Shown here piece after piece: positions 56,634 through 63,397 of a DNA stretch of 64,000 nt (its first letter is position 1; each line of letters opens with the position of its first letter). The stretch lies in NCBI RefSeq assembly GCF_008327685.1, contig NZ_BDDE01000021.1, positions 62,001 through 126,000 on the forward strand. The letters run 5' to 3'. This DNA comes from Actinomadura sp. K4S16 (GTDB lineage Bacteria > Actinomycetota > Actinomycetes > Streptosporangiales > Streptosporangiaceae). Made by a program: the position numbers and the translations under genes. A model generated the notes under the pieces. It was not told the origin of the DNA. It searched no databases and saw nothing but the letters and a program-made list of their open reading frames with translations.

Positions 56634-57620
56634 CTACCCGTGTTTCGCGGGCCGGCGGCGCAGAGCGATCTGCGCGTTCGCGCCCGTCTCCGGCGACACG
56701 ACGACCTCCTGCGACGCCGCGACGCCGCCCGCGAGCAGCTCGGCGTCCACCGGAACGTTCCGCTTGACCAGCGCCAGCGCGATCGGCCCCAGCTCGTGGT
56801 GCCGGGCCGCCGACCCGACGAACCCGATCGTCCGGCCCCCGGGGACCTCCACCGGGTCGCCGTGCGCGGGCAGCCGGTCGACGCTGCCGTCCAGGTGCAG
56901 GAACACCAGGCGGCGCGGGGGCCGCCCCAGGTTGTGGACGCGCGCGACGGTCTCCTGCCCCCGGTAGCAGCCCTTGTTCAGGTGGACGGCCGTCTCCACG
57001 TACCCGGCCTCGTGCGGGATCGTCCGGTGGTCGGTGTCGAGGCCGAACCGGGGGCGGTGCTCGGCGATGCGCAGCGCCTCGTACGCCCACATCCCGGCCG
57101 GCTTCAGGTCGGACGGGAACTCCCCGCGCGGGACGATCCGCGTCGTCGTCCCCGCGACGTCCGGCCAGGCGGGGCGGCCGTCGGCGGGACCGGACGGCCC
57201 GGTGACCACCATGTACTCGTCCGACACGTCGGCGACCTCGACGCGCAGCATGAACCGCATCCGGTCGAGGAACTCCACCAGCGAAGGGGCCGTGCCCGGC
57301 TCGACGTGCGCCCAGACCGCCTCGCCGTCGTCGACGAGGAAGAGGTGGTGCTCGATGTGCCCGTTCGGGCTGAGCAGCAGCGCCTCGGTCGGCTCGGACG
57401 GCTTCAGCCCGTCCAGGTGCTGGCTCAGCAGGCTGTGCAGCCAGCTCAGCCGGTCCGGCCCCGAGACGCGGACGACGCCCCGGTTGCTCCGGTCGACGAA
57501 CGCCGCCCCCTCCTCCAGGGCGCGTTGCTCCCGGGCCGGGTCCCCGTAGTGCGCGGCGACCTCCTGGTCGGGCGCGTCGGCGGCGACGGCTCCGGGCGAC
57601 TTCAGCAGAGGGCTCTCCAT
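56634..57620 (-). CDS. ygfZ: Folate-binding Fe-S cluster assembly protein YgfZ
   Basis: The 328-residue GcvT-like protein has the diagnostic YgfZ motif KGCYRGQE (Lys-Gly-Cys-Tyr-x-Gly-Gln-Glu), with SGPDRLSWLHSLLSQHLDGL in the first domain. YgfZ helps make or repair certain Fe-S enzymes and binds tetrahydrofolate. It lies directly downstream of the Fur-type gene on the same strand (42 bp), the arrangement I recall for nur in Streptomyces. Confidence 0.93.
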   Translation of the reverse strand: MESPLLKSPGAVAADAPDQEVAAHYGDPAREQRALEEGAAFVDRSNRGVVRVSGPDRLSWLHSLLSQHLDGLKPSEPTEALLLSPNGHIEHHLFLVDDGEAVWAHVEPGTAPSLVEFLDRMRFMLRVEVADVSDEYMVVTGPSGPADGRPAWPDVAGTTTRIVPRGEFPSDLKPAGMWAYEALRIAEHRPRFGLDTDHRTIPHEAGYVETAVHLNKGCYRGQETVARVHNLGRPPRRLVFLHLDGSVDRLPAHGDPVEVPGGRTIGFVGSAARHHELGPIALALVKRNVPVDAELLAGGVAASQEVVVSPETGANAQIALRRRPAKHG

Positions 57621-57662
57621 GCCGTCCAGACTATGTCGCGGGTTCCCGGATCGCGCCCCGGG

Positions 57663-58079
57663 CTACGCCTCGCGGCAGTCCTTGCAGCGCCCGTAGACGG
57701 TGAGGTGGTGGACGTCGGTCTCGAAGCCGAAGTCGCGCGCCAGGACGTCGGCCAGGCCCGCCGCCGCGCGCGGGTCGACGTCCTCCACGGTGTGGCAGCC
57801 CCGGCAGACGAGGTGGATGTGCTCGGCCTCGGCGGCGAGATGGTAGTTGGGCGGGCCGTGCCCGAGGTGGGCGTGCTTGACGAGCCCGAGTTCCTCGAGG
57901 AGTTCGAGCGTCCGGTAGACGGTGGAGATGTTCACGCCGCGGGCGGTGCGCTGCACCTCCGTGCAGATCTCCTCGGGGGTCGCGTGCTCCAGGTTGGTGA
58001 CCGCTTCGAGCACCAGCTGGCGCTGCGGGGTCACCCGGTACCCCTTCGCCCGCAGCTCCTCCTGCCACGACTCGACCAT
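57663..58079 (-). CDS. nur: Fur-family metalloregulator, Nur-like (nickel)
   Basis: The 138-residue protein is close in sequence to Streptomyces Nur: YRVTPQRQLVLEAVTNLEHATPEEI, VNISTVYRTLELLEELGLVKHAHLGHG. It keeps H32, H69 and H71, the equivalents of Nur metal-site residues as I recall them, and the structural zinc CxxC pairs (CRGC, CKDC). The HHxH cluster of Nur is reduced to EHIH (H87, H89), with Ala at the position of Nur H86, so the M-site may differ. It probably controls nickel uptake and Fe/Ni superoxide dismutase genes. Confidence 0.8.
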   Translation of the reverse strand: MVESWQEELRAKGYRVTPQRQLVLEAVTNLEHATPEEICTEVQRTARGVNISTVYRTLELLEELGLVKHAHLGHGPPNYHLAAEAEHIHLVCRGCHTVEDVDPRAAAGLADVLARDFGFETDVHHLTVYGRCKDCREA

Positions 58080-58147
58080 GCACCGAGTCTAGATCCCGGG
58101 CGGCGGGCTCGCCCCCGACGTCCGGTTTCAGCCTTGGGAAAACCCGC

Positions 58148-58177
58148 TTGCCTCGTCGCGCGGGCGTCGCATACGTT
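58148..58177 (+). promoter_or_regulatory. Promoter candidate for the structured RNA
   Basis: TTGCCT (58148-58153) and TACGTT (58172-58177) are separated by 18 nt. The ribosome site of the 12-codon ORF begins 14 nt after the -10 box. Confidence 0.5.
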
Positions 58178-58181
58178 CGGT

Positions 58182-58427
58182 GTACGCGCGAAAGGAGGTG
58201 GTCCTAAACAATGGTTTCTTGTAGGACTCGCGAGGTGACTGTCCGCTAGTCGCCGTTCCGCCTCGGAGCCCCCGCCTCAGGGCGGGGTAGCCGGTCGCGA
58301 CGGTGACCGGCGAATACCAGGCAGTTACCCGGTCCCCGGACCGATGGACCCGTCCTGTCCATCGTCCCGCCACCCGGCGGGAAGGTCCGGGGATCGTTCA
58401 TGTCCGGGGGTTCTCATGCCCGGGGGT
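58182..58427 (+). ncRNA. Structured RNA candidate with short ORF
   Basis: Going 5' to 3': GTCCTA/TAGGAC (58201-58206 with 58222-58227) brackets the ORF start. CGAGG/CCTCG (58231-58235 with 58261-58265) follows. Two strong hairpins are next (58270-58287, 7-bp CCCCGCC/GGCGGGG, tetraloop TCAG; 58290-58311, GCCGGTC/GACCGGC). Then comes a three-way junction: outer 12-bp stem 58331-58342 with 58384-58395, inner hairpins GATGGAC/GTCCATC (58343-58363) and CCCGCC/GGCGGG (58366-58381). A 14-nt direct repeat ends it (58398-58411 and 58414-58427). I do not recognise a named RNA family. Confidence 0.55.
58211..58249 (+). CDS. 12-residue peptide MVSCRTREVTVR with extreme Shine-Dalgarno
   Basis: The ORF is ATG to TAG, 12 codons. 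The upstream AAAGGAGGTGGTCC (58191-58204) is complementary to nearly the whole 16S anti-Shine-Dalgarno tail, far stronger than any other site in the window. Spacing from AAAGGAGGTG to the ATG is 10 nt. No co-directional gene follows before 59058. It may be a regulatory leader peptide or a ribosome-docking element. The Cys and three Arg residues are notable. Confidence 0.5.
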   Translation: MVSCRTREVTVR

Positions 58428-58444
58428 GGCCGCTTCGGCCCCGC

Positions 58445-58930
58445 TCAGGAGACTTTCTTCAACTGGGCCGACAGGTGCGACTGGAGCTTCTGGCCCATCG
58501 CCGCCATGTCGTACGCCCAGCCGAGGTCCTCGCCGATCAGCCCGTAGAGGCGGTGGCCGCCGGTGACCTCCTTTGCCGACTCCGTCCGGGCGACGACGTC
58601 GGTGTGCAGCTCCACCCGGTTGAACGCCACGTTCCCCACGTAGATCTCGACGATGCCGGTCGGGTGGGCCAGCGTCACCTCGACCTGGTGGTCGGGCCGC
58701 GGCCGCCAGTACCCCGTCTCCATGGCCAGCGGACGCCCGAGCGTGCCGTCCTCCTCGATCTTCCAGGTCCGGCTCGCGTAGACCAGGAAGGGCTTCCCGA
58801 TGTGCGTGAACGAGACCTCCTGGCCGAAGTTGAACGACTCGATCGTCGGATAGCCGCCCACGCCGGCGCCTTCCCAGGTGCCGAGCAGGAACTTCAGCGG
58901 CTCAAGGTCGGGGTGCAGCTCAGGATCCAT
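58445..58930 (-). CDS. Nitrobindin-like FABP-family heme-binding protein
   Basis: The 161-residue beta-barrel has the nitrobindin signature LLGTWEGAGVGGYPTIESFNFGQEV (GxWxGxG) and the strands FLVYASRTWKIEEDGTLGRPLAMETGYWR and VEVTLAHPTGIVEIYVG. Nitrobindins bind heme b and convert peroxynitrite to nitrate. The canonical proximal His lies near the C terminus in the family; here the TGGHRLYG and QSHLSAQ segments each offer a His. A TACGCT box eight bases before the ATG suggests a near-leaderless mRNA. Confidence 0.88.
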   Translation of the reverse strand: MDPELHPDLEPLKFLLGTWEGAGVGGYPTIESFNFGQEVSFTHIGKPFLVYASRTWKIEEDGTLGRPLAMETGYWRPRPDHQVEVTLAHPTGIVEIYVGNVAFNRVELHTDVVARTESAKEVTGGHRLYGLIGEDLGWAYDMAAMGQKLQSHLSAQLKKVS

Positions 58931-59057
58931 GGGCACCGAGCGTAGCGGCGTCCGCGCCCCCTGCGCGCCCGCCGCCCGCGTCCCCGTGCGCCCCGTCCCC
59001 TCCGCTCCGGGACCGGCGTCCCTTTCCGGAGCCGGGAGGCGGACCGATCATGGGAGC

Positions 59058-59720
59058 GTGTCGAAGCTCGCCGCGCTCATGGTGGTCCCCCTGATCATCG
59101 CCGCCGGTCTGCTGGCCGTGGGCTGGGTATGGCGGATCCGGTTCCGCAACCTGCACCGCGCCGTCGAGACGGACTGCGCCGGCCTCGCCGGGGTTCCCGG
59201 CGGCGTCCCGTGCCAGGTCAGCGGGACGGCCGTCGCCGTCCGGCCCGCCCCGTTCTCCGGCCGACCCTGCGCCTGGTACAAGACGAAGGCGACGGCCCGC
59301 ACGAAGTCGGGCAAGCGGGTCTTCATCGACGAGACGTCGAAGACGCCCTTCTACCTGCGGGACGGGAGCGGGCACGCCGTCATCGACCCCGCCACCGCGG
59401 CCGTCGACGGCGCCGTCCGGACGATGGACGAGCGTCGCCCCTCCAACGGGGAACTCCCCGGCGTGGAGGGAGAGGTCGCGGAGTACCGGTACGAGGAGTG
59501 GATCCTGCCCGCCGACCAGCCGCTCTACGTCCTCGGCACCGCGACCGGCGGCTCCGTCGGCAAGGACAAGGAGACCGGCCAGTACGCCATCACCACGCGG
59601 ACGCGCGGCCAGTACCGGCGCCGCGCCGTGATGTTCATGGGCATCGGGTACGGCGGCGGCGCGGCGATCGTCCTCGCCTGCGCCGCGGTCGTCGCCGTCG
59701 ACCACCTCTACTTCGACTGA
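59058..59720 (+). CDS. GIDE-domain membrane protein
   Basis: The 220-residue protein has an N-terminal helix (LAALMVVPLIIAAGLLAVGWVW), the GIDE/MULAN-like domain (CQVSGTAVAVRPAPFSGRPCAWYKTKATA, then YRYEEWILPADQPLYVLGTATG), and a C-terminal helix (MFMGIGYGGGAAIVLACAAVVAV). The eukaryotic relatives carry a RING finger, absent here. Function in bacteria is unknown. GTG 59058 is the chosen start. Confidence 0.85.
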   Translation: MSKLAALMVVPLIIAAGLLAVGWVWRIRFRNLHRAVETDCAGLAGVPGGVPCQVSGTAVAVRPAPFSGRPCAWYKTKATARTKSGKRVFIDETSKTPFYLRDGSGHAVIDPATAAVDGAVRTMDERRPSNGELPGVEGEVAEYRYEEWILPADQPLYVLGTATGGSVGKDKETGQYAITTRTRGQYRRRAVMFMGIGYGGGAAIVLACAAVVAVDHLYFD

Positions 59721-59730
59721 CGCGCCCGGC

Positions 59731-59829
59731 CTACCTGAGCCTGCCCAGCTTGATCACGAGCAGGACGGCGGCGGCCGCCGTCAACCCGAGCACGACGACG
59801 AGGATCCCGGCGTTCACCAACCCGACCAC
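59731..59829 (-). CDS. 32-residue single-helix membrane protein
   Basis: A GTG-started ORF encodes VVGLVNAGILVVVLGL, a run of four Ala, VLLVIKLGRLR and stop: one hydrophobic helix with a basic end. A TAGCAT box lies upstream. It fills the gap between convergent GIDE and divergent DsrE genes. Small single-helix proteins of this kind are common but easily missed. No family known. Confidence 0.5.
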   Translation of the reverse strand: MVGLVNAGILVVVLGLTAAAAVLLVIKLGRLR

Positions 59830-59871
59830 ATCGCAGGATGCTACGCGGAACACCCGACTAGAGTGCCCCCC

Positions 59872-60234
59872 ATGGCGAGACCACTGGTCATCAAGGTGAC
59901 GGCTGGCGCGGACGCCCCCGAGCGCTGCAACCAGGCGTTCACGGTCGCGGCGGCAGCTGCGGCGAGCGGGGTCCCGATCTCCCTGTGGCTGACCGGGGAG
60001 TCCGCGTGGTTCGCGCTGCCGGGGCGGGCCGCCGAGTTCTCACTGCCCCACGCCACTCCCCTGGACGACCTTCTCGGCGTCGTCCTCGCCGCGGGCCGGG
60101 TCACGCTCTGCACCCAGTGCGCCGCCCGCCGGGAGATCGGCCCGGACGACGTCCTGCCCGGCATCCGCATCGCCGGCGCCCCGACCTTCGTCGAGGAGAT
60201 CACCCTCCCCGACGTCCAGGCGCTCGTGTACTGA
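59872..60234 (+). CDS. DsrE-family protein
   Basis: The 120-residue protein has the DsrE/YchN fold: LVIKVTAGADAPERCNQAFTVAAAAAASGVPISLWLTGESAWFAL and VTLCTQCAARREIGPDDVLPGIRIAGAPTFVEE. The TLCTQC pair of Cys corresponds to the position of reactive sulfur-carrying Cys in DsrE/TusD proteins. TAGAGT lies seven bases before ATG, indicating a leaderless mRNA. Its last 195 bp overlap the convergent membrane-protein frame. Confidence 0.88.
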   Translation: MARPLVIKVTAGADAPERCNQAFTVAAAAAASGVPISLWLTGESAWFALPGRAAEFSLPHATPLDDLLGVVLAAGRVTLCTQCAARREIGPDDVLPGIRIAGAPTFVEEITLPDVQALVY

Positions 60235-60843
60235 CACGAGGCGCACGTCCGGGCGCGGGCCCTCCTGGCGGGCCTTTCGCGGAAGGGTGCCGCGCAGGGC
60301 CAGCCCGACGCCCGCGACGGCGGAACCGGCGAGGCCGAGCATGAGGTCGCCGATGGTGTCGCGGTAGATCGTGACGGTCTCGGGGGTGTCGAGGATGAAG
60401 ACGCCGTACTCGAAGAACTCCCACAGGATGGCGGCGACGGCGCCCAGGCCGGTGCAGGTCAGGGCCAGCGTCCACGACCTGAGGCCGGCCCAGCGGCGCA
60501 GGGCGGTGCCGGCGGCGGCGCTCAGCAGGGCCCAGTTCCCGAAGTGGCAGGCGTCGTCGAACCAGCCGACCGTGTCGTAGAGGTCGGCGGCGTTCCCGGC
60601 GACGTCCACGACGAAGGGGGCGGTGACGAGGAGGTCGACGTCCCACGGGAAGGGCCGCCCGCGGCCGCGCAGCGCCCAGACGAGCGTGACGACCATGACG
60701 GCGGCGGGGTACGCGGCCACCCGCACGCCCATCGCCTTGTCCGCGAACCGGTCCCATTCGGGGAAGGCGACGGCGAGGGCCAGCAGCGCGAGGAGGGCCG
60801 CCTTGGCGGCGAGGGCCGGCGGGCGCCAGCGGGAGGTGTCCAT
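60040..60843 (-). CDS. Membrane protein of the DUF2238/YjdF type with read-through tail
   Basis: The frame gives 267 residues. The first 190 or so contain five or six helices and the acidic motifs VVDVAGNAADLYDTVGWFDDACHFGNWALLSAA and LWEFFEYGVFI...TIYRDTIGDLMLGLAGS, the DUF2238 pattern. The remaining 80 residues (from RPDVRLVSVHE) are charged, Gly/Ala/Asp-rich and lie wholly over the opposite-strand DsrE gene. The original stop was probably lost by mutation or indel. The ATG 60843 is chosen. Confidence 0.75.
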   Translation of the reverse strand: MDTSRWRPPALAAKAALLALLALAVAFPEWDRFADKAMGVRVAAYPAAVMVVTLVWALRGRGRPFPWDVDLLVTAPFVVDVAGNAADLYDTVGWFDDACHFGNWALLSAAAGTALRRWAGLRSWTLALTCTGLGAVAAILWEFFEYGVFILDTPETVTIYRDTIGDLMLGLAGSAVAGVGLALRGTLPRKARQEGPRPDVRLVSVHERLDVGEGDLLDEGRGAGDADAGQDVVRADLPAGGALGAERDPARGEDDAEKVVQGSGVGQ

Positions 60844-60884
60844 GGCGGAAGCATGGCCGCCCGCCGGCTCCGGCGGCATCGGCG

Positions 60885-60912
60885 CGGGTACTCAGGACGG
60901 CCTGAGTACCCG
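60885..60912. promoter_or_regulatory. 12-bp-arm palindrome in the DUF2238/TerC gap
   Basis: CGGGTACTCAGG (60885-60896) and CCTGAGTACCCG (60901-60912) flank ACGG. It contains the TGAGTACC half-site also seen at 44896. It lies 42 bp upstream of the minus-strand gene and about 107 bp upstream of the TerC gene. It could be a binding site or an RNA hairpin. Confidence 0.55.
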
Positions 60913-61018
60913 GCTCCGGGGGCCGCTTCCTCGCGCCCGCGGCAGGGAGCCGTGGCGGTAGAACGGCCGGAGAACGGAAATAGGACTGCCGACGCACCCC
61001 CGAGACTGGAGCCGCCGG

Positions 61019-62038
61019 ATGGTCGACATACCCCTGTGGGCCTGGGGCGCGACGATCGCACTGATCGTCGCCCTCTTCGTCTTCGACCTGCTGGTCGCCG
61101 TCCGGCGGCCGCACGCGGTGGGGCTCAGGGAGGCGACGTTCTGGTCGGTGTTCTACATCGCCGTCGCGGTCCTGTTCGGCGGGGCCGTGTGGCTCCTCGC
61201 CGGGTCGACCGCGGGCACCGAGTACTTCTCCGGATGGATCGTGGAGAAGAGCCTGTCGGTCGACAACCTCTTCGTCTTCGTGATCATCATGGCGAAGTTC
61301 GCGGTGCCCCAGGAGTACCAGCAGAAGACGCTGCTGTTCGGCATCGCCGCCGCGCTGCTGCTGCGGGCCGTCCTGATCGCGATCGGCGCCGCGGCGATCA
61401 GCCTGTTCTCCTTCACCTTCCTGATCTTCGGGCTGATCCTGATCTGGACGGCGGTGCAGCTCATCCGGCACCGCAACGAGGAGCCCGACGTCGAGGACAC
61501 CTTCCTCGTCCGGCGCGCCCGCCAGATCCTGCCCGTCAGCCAGGACTTCCACGGCGGGCGCATGCTCGCCCACGAGGACGGCCAGCGCGTGATGACCCCG
61601 CTGCTGGTGGTCTTCGTCGCCATCGGCAGCACGGACGTGCTGTTCGCGCTGGACTCCATCCCGGCCGTGTTCGGCGTGACCAAGGACCCGTTCCTCGTCT
61701 TCACCGCCAACGCGTTCGCCCTGCTCGGGCTGCGGGCCCTCTACTTCCTCATCGAGGGCCTGCTCGAACGCCTCGTCTACCTGTCGATCGGCCTCTCGGT
61801 GATCCTCGCGTTCATCGGGGTGAAGCTGATCCTGCAGTTCCTGCACGAGGACGTCACGGAGTCGGTTCCCGAGATCCCGACGACGCTCTCCCTGGGCGTG
61901 ATCCTGGTGATCCTGCTCTTCACCACCGGGGCGAGCCTGGTCCGCGTCCATCACCACCCGGAGGAGAGGGCGAAGGCCGGTTCCCTGCGCAAGCGCCGCG
62001 AGAAGAAGCCCCGCGAGGAGGAACCGGCCGCCCGCTGA
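61019..62038 (+). CDS. TerC-family membrane protein (Alx/tellurite resistance type)
   Basis: The 339-residue protein has about nine helices and the TerC motifs WIVEKSLSVDNLFVFVIIM and VFVAIGSTDVLFALDSIPAVFGVTKDPFLVFTANAFALLGLRALYFL. Family members act as Mn or Ca exporters and are linked to tellurite or metal stress. The Lys/Arg/Glu-rich C terminus is cytoplasmic. No yybP-ykoY manganese riboswitch is evident in the 175-nt upstream gap. Confidence 0.93.
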   Translation: MVDIPLWAWGATIALIVALFVFDLLVAVRRPHAVGLREATFWSVFYIAVAVLFGGAVWLLAGSTAGTEYFSGWIVEKSLSVDNLFVFVIIMAKFAVPQEYQQKTLLFGIAAALLLRAVLIAIGAAAISLFSFTFLIFGLILIWTAVQLIRHRNEEPDVEDTFLVRRARQILPVSQDFHGGRMLAHEDGQRVMTPLLVVFVAIGSTDVLFALDSIPAVFGVTKDPFLVFTANAFALLGLRALYFLIEGLLERLVYLSIGLSVILAFIGVKLILQFLHEDVTESVPEIPTTLSLGVILVILLFTTGASLVRVHHHPEERAKAGSLRKRREKKPREEEPAAR

Positions 62039-62045
62039 CCCGGGC

Positions 62046-62576
62046 TCAGCCCATGCTCTTGGCGCCGTCCAGCGACTCCCGGATGATGTCGGCGTGGCCC
62101 GCGTGCTGGGCCGTCTCGGTCATGATGTGCAGGAGCACCCTGCGGGTCGACCAGTGCGTCTCGGTGTTCCACGGGGCCTTGGGCAGCTCGTGGACGGCGT
62201 CGAGGTCGGGAAGGGCCGGGATCAGTTCGTCGGTCCGGCGCGCCACCTCGGCGTAGGCGTCCAGCACACCGGCCAGGGTGTCGCCGGGCAGCATCTTGAA
62301 CTCGTCGGCGCGCCGCGCGAAGTCCTCCTCGGTCATCTGCGTGAAGTCGCCCATCGCGGAGGGCCCTTCGAGGATGAAGTCCACCCAGCTCCGCTCGCAG
62401 GACGTGACGTGCTTGACGAGACCGCCCAGGCACAACTCGCTCGCCGTGGTCCGCATCCCGGCCTGCTCGTCCGTGAGGTCCCGGGTGGTGAACCGCAGGA
62501 AGTGGCGCGCCTTGGCGAGTTCCGCCAGCAGGTCGGCCCGCTCCCCCGTGACGTTCGGTGCGTTCTTGACGTCCAT
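62046..62576 (-). CDS. DinB-family protein (DUF664)
   Basis: The 176-residue four-helix protein has the DinB metal-ligand pattern: LVKHVTSCERSWVDFIL gives one His, and VLLHIMTETAQHAGHADIIRESLDG the other two. It begins RADLLAELAKARHFLRFTTRDLTDEQAG. These are thiol-dependent-transferase-fold proteins; in actinomycetes some use mycothiol. GGAG lies upstream of the ATG. Confidence 0.9.
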   Translation of the reverse strand: MDVKNAPNVTGERADLLAELAKARHFLRFTTRDLTDEQAGMRTTASELCLGGLVKHVTSCERSWVDFILEGPSAMGDFTQMTEEDFARRADEFKMLPGDTLAGVLDAYAEVARRTDELIPALPDLDAVHELPKAPWNTETHWSTRRVLLHIMTETAQHAGHADIIRESLDGAKSMG

Positions 62577-62691
62577 GGTCTCCGCCTTCGGTCGTGTCGT
62601 TCCCCGTACACGTCCACGCTAGGAACCATGGCGGTCATATTCTGACCTGCTTCGCCCCGTCTGCCGGTATGGGATCGAGCCGGTGCGCCGC

Positions 62692-63354
62692 TCAGCCGAG
62701 GACGAAGGGCACTCTTGCGGCGAGATCGCCCAGTTCGGCCTTCTCCACGCCGGTCGGCGCGCGGCGCCCGGTGCCGACCAGCAGCGCGTCCCTGTCGGAG
62801 AACGAGGCGGGGAACTCGCTCCCGGCGATCTTCTCCAGCAGCGCACGCGCGGCCGCGAGGGTCTCGGCGGGCGGCTCGGGTCCCGCCGGCAGGTGCGCGA
62901 CCAGGTCGAGGTGGTGCAGCGTCCACTCGACCACGTAGGCGGACAGGTAGTCGCCGACCGTCAGGACCTCGTCCTGGGTGCCGACGAGGACGGCGGGGTC
63001 GGCGAGCCGCGCCGCGCGGCCCGCCGCCTGGCCGACGTCGTCGAGGTGGAACTTGAGCAGCCGCGGCTCACCGTAGGCGGCGGCCAGCCGGGGGATCAGC
63101 GCGTCCAGCGGGTCGTCGCCGGTCGGCGGCTCCACGAGCTTCCAGTAGGTGGCCGCGTCGACGGTCGGCTCGGTGCCGGCGGGCGTGGCCAGGGTGATCA
63201 GGACGTCCTGGGCGTCGATGACCAGGTGGCACACCAGGTCCCGCACGAGCCAGCCGGCGCAGCCGGACGGCCGTTCGAAGTCCTCGTCCGGCAGGCCCGC
63301 GACCGCCGCTAGCAGTGCCGTCCACGAGCGTGAGAAGTGGTCCACTTTCGGCAC
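62692..63354 (-). CDS. Maleylpyruvate isomerase-fold (mycothiol-dependent) protein
   Basis: The 220-residue DinB-like protein has SGCAGWLVRDLVCHLVIDAQDVL (first His) and VEWTLHHLDLVAHLP (His pair), the MDMPI N-terminal pattern, without the usual C-terminal domain. It is close to the DinB gene in the same orientation, and mshA elsewhere in the window shows that mycothiol is made. Substrate unknown. Confidence 0.85.
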   Translation of the reverse strand: MPKVDHFSRSWTALLAAVAGLPDEDFERPSGCAGWLVRDLVCHLVIDAQDVLITLATPAGTEPTVDAATYWKLVEPPTGDDPLDALIPRLAAAYGEPRLLKFHLDDVGQAAGRAARLADPAVLVGTQDEVLTVGDYLSAYVVEWTLHHLDLVAHLPAGPEPPAETLAAARALLEKIAGSEFPASFSDRDALLVGTGRRAPTGVEKAELGDLAARVPFVLG

Positions 63355-63397
63355 GGTAATGCCGGGCCGGAACGGCGGACAAGCGAATTCGGGCGCC

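Larger units (their letters stand above)
58080..58444. other. Gene-free spacer holding a structured RNA candidate
   Basis: The region between the divergent nur gene and the convergent-facing nitrobindin gene has no ordinary gene. It carries a plus-strand promoter candidate, a 12-codon ORF with an exceptional ribosome site and several strong hairpins, all listed separately. Confidence 0.6.

Noticed and set aside
60880..61018. Possible yybP-ykoY manganese riboswitch before terC
   Set aside because: The region has a palindrome, but none of the conserved yybP-ykoY loop sequences could be matched by eye.
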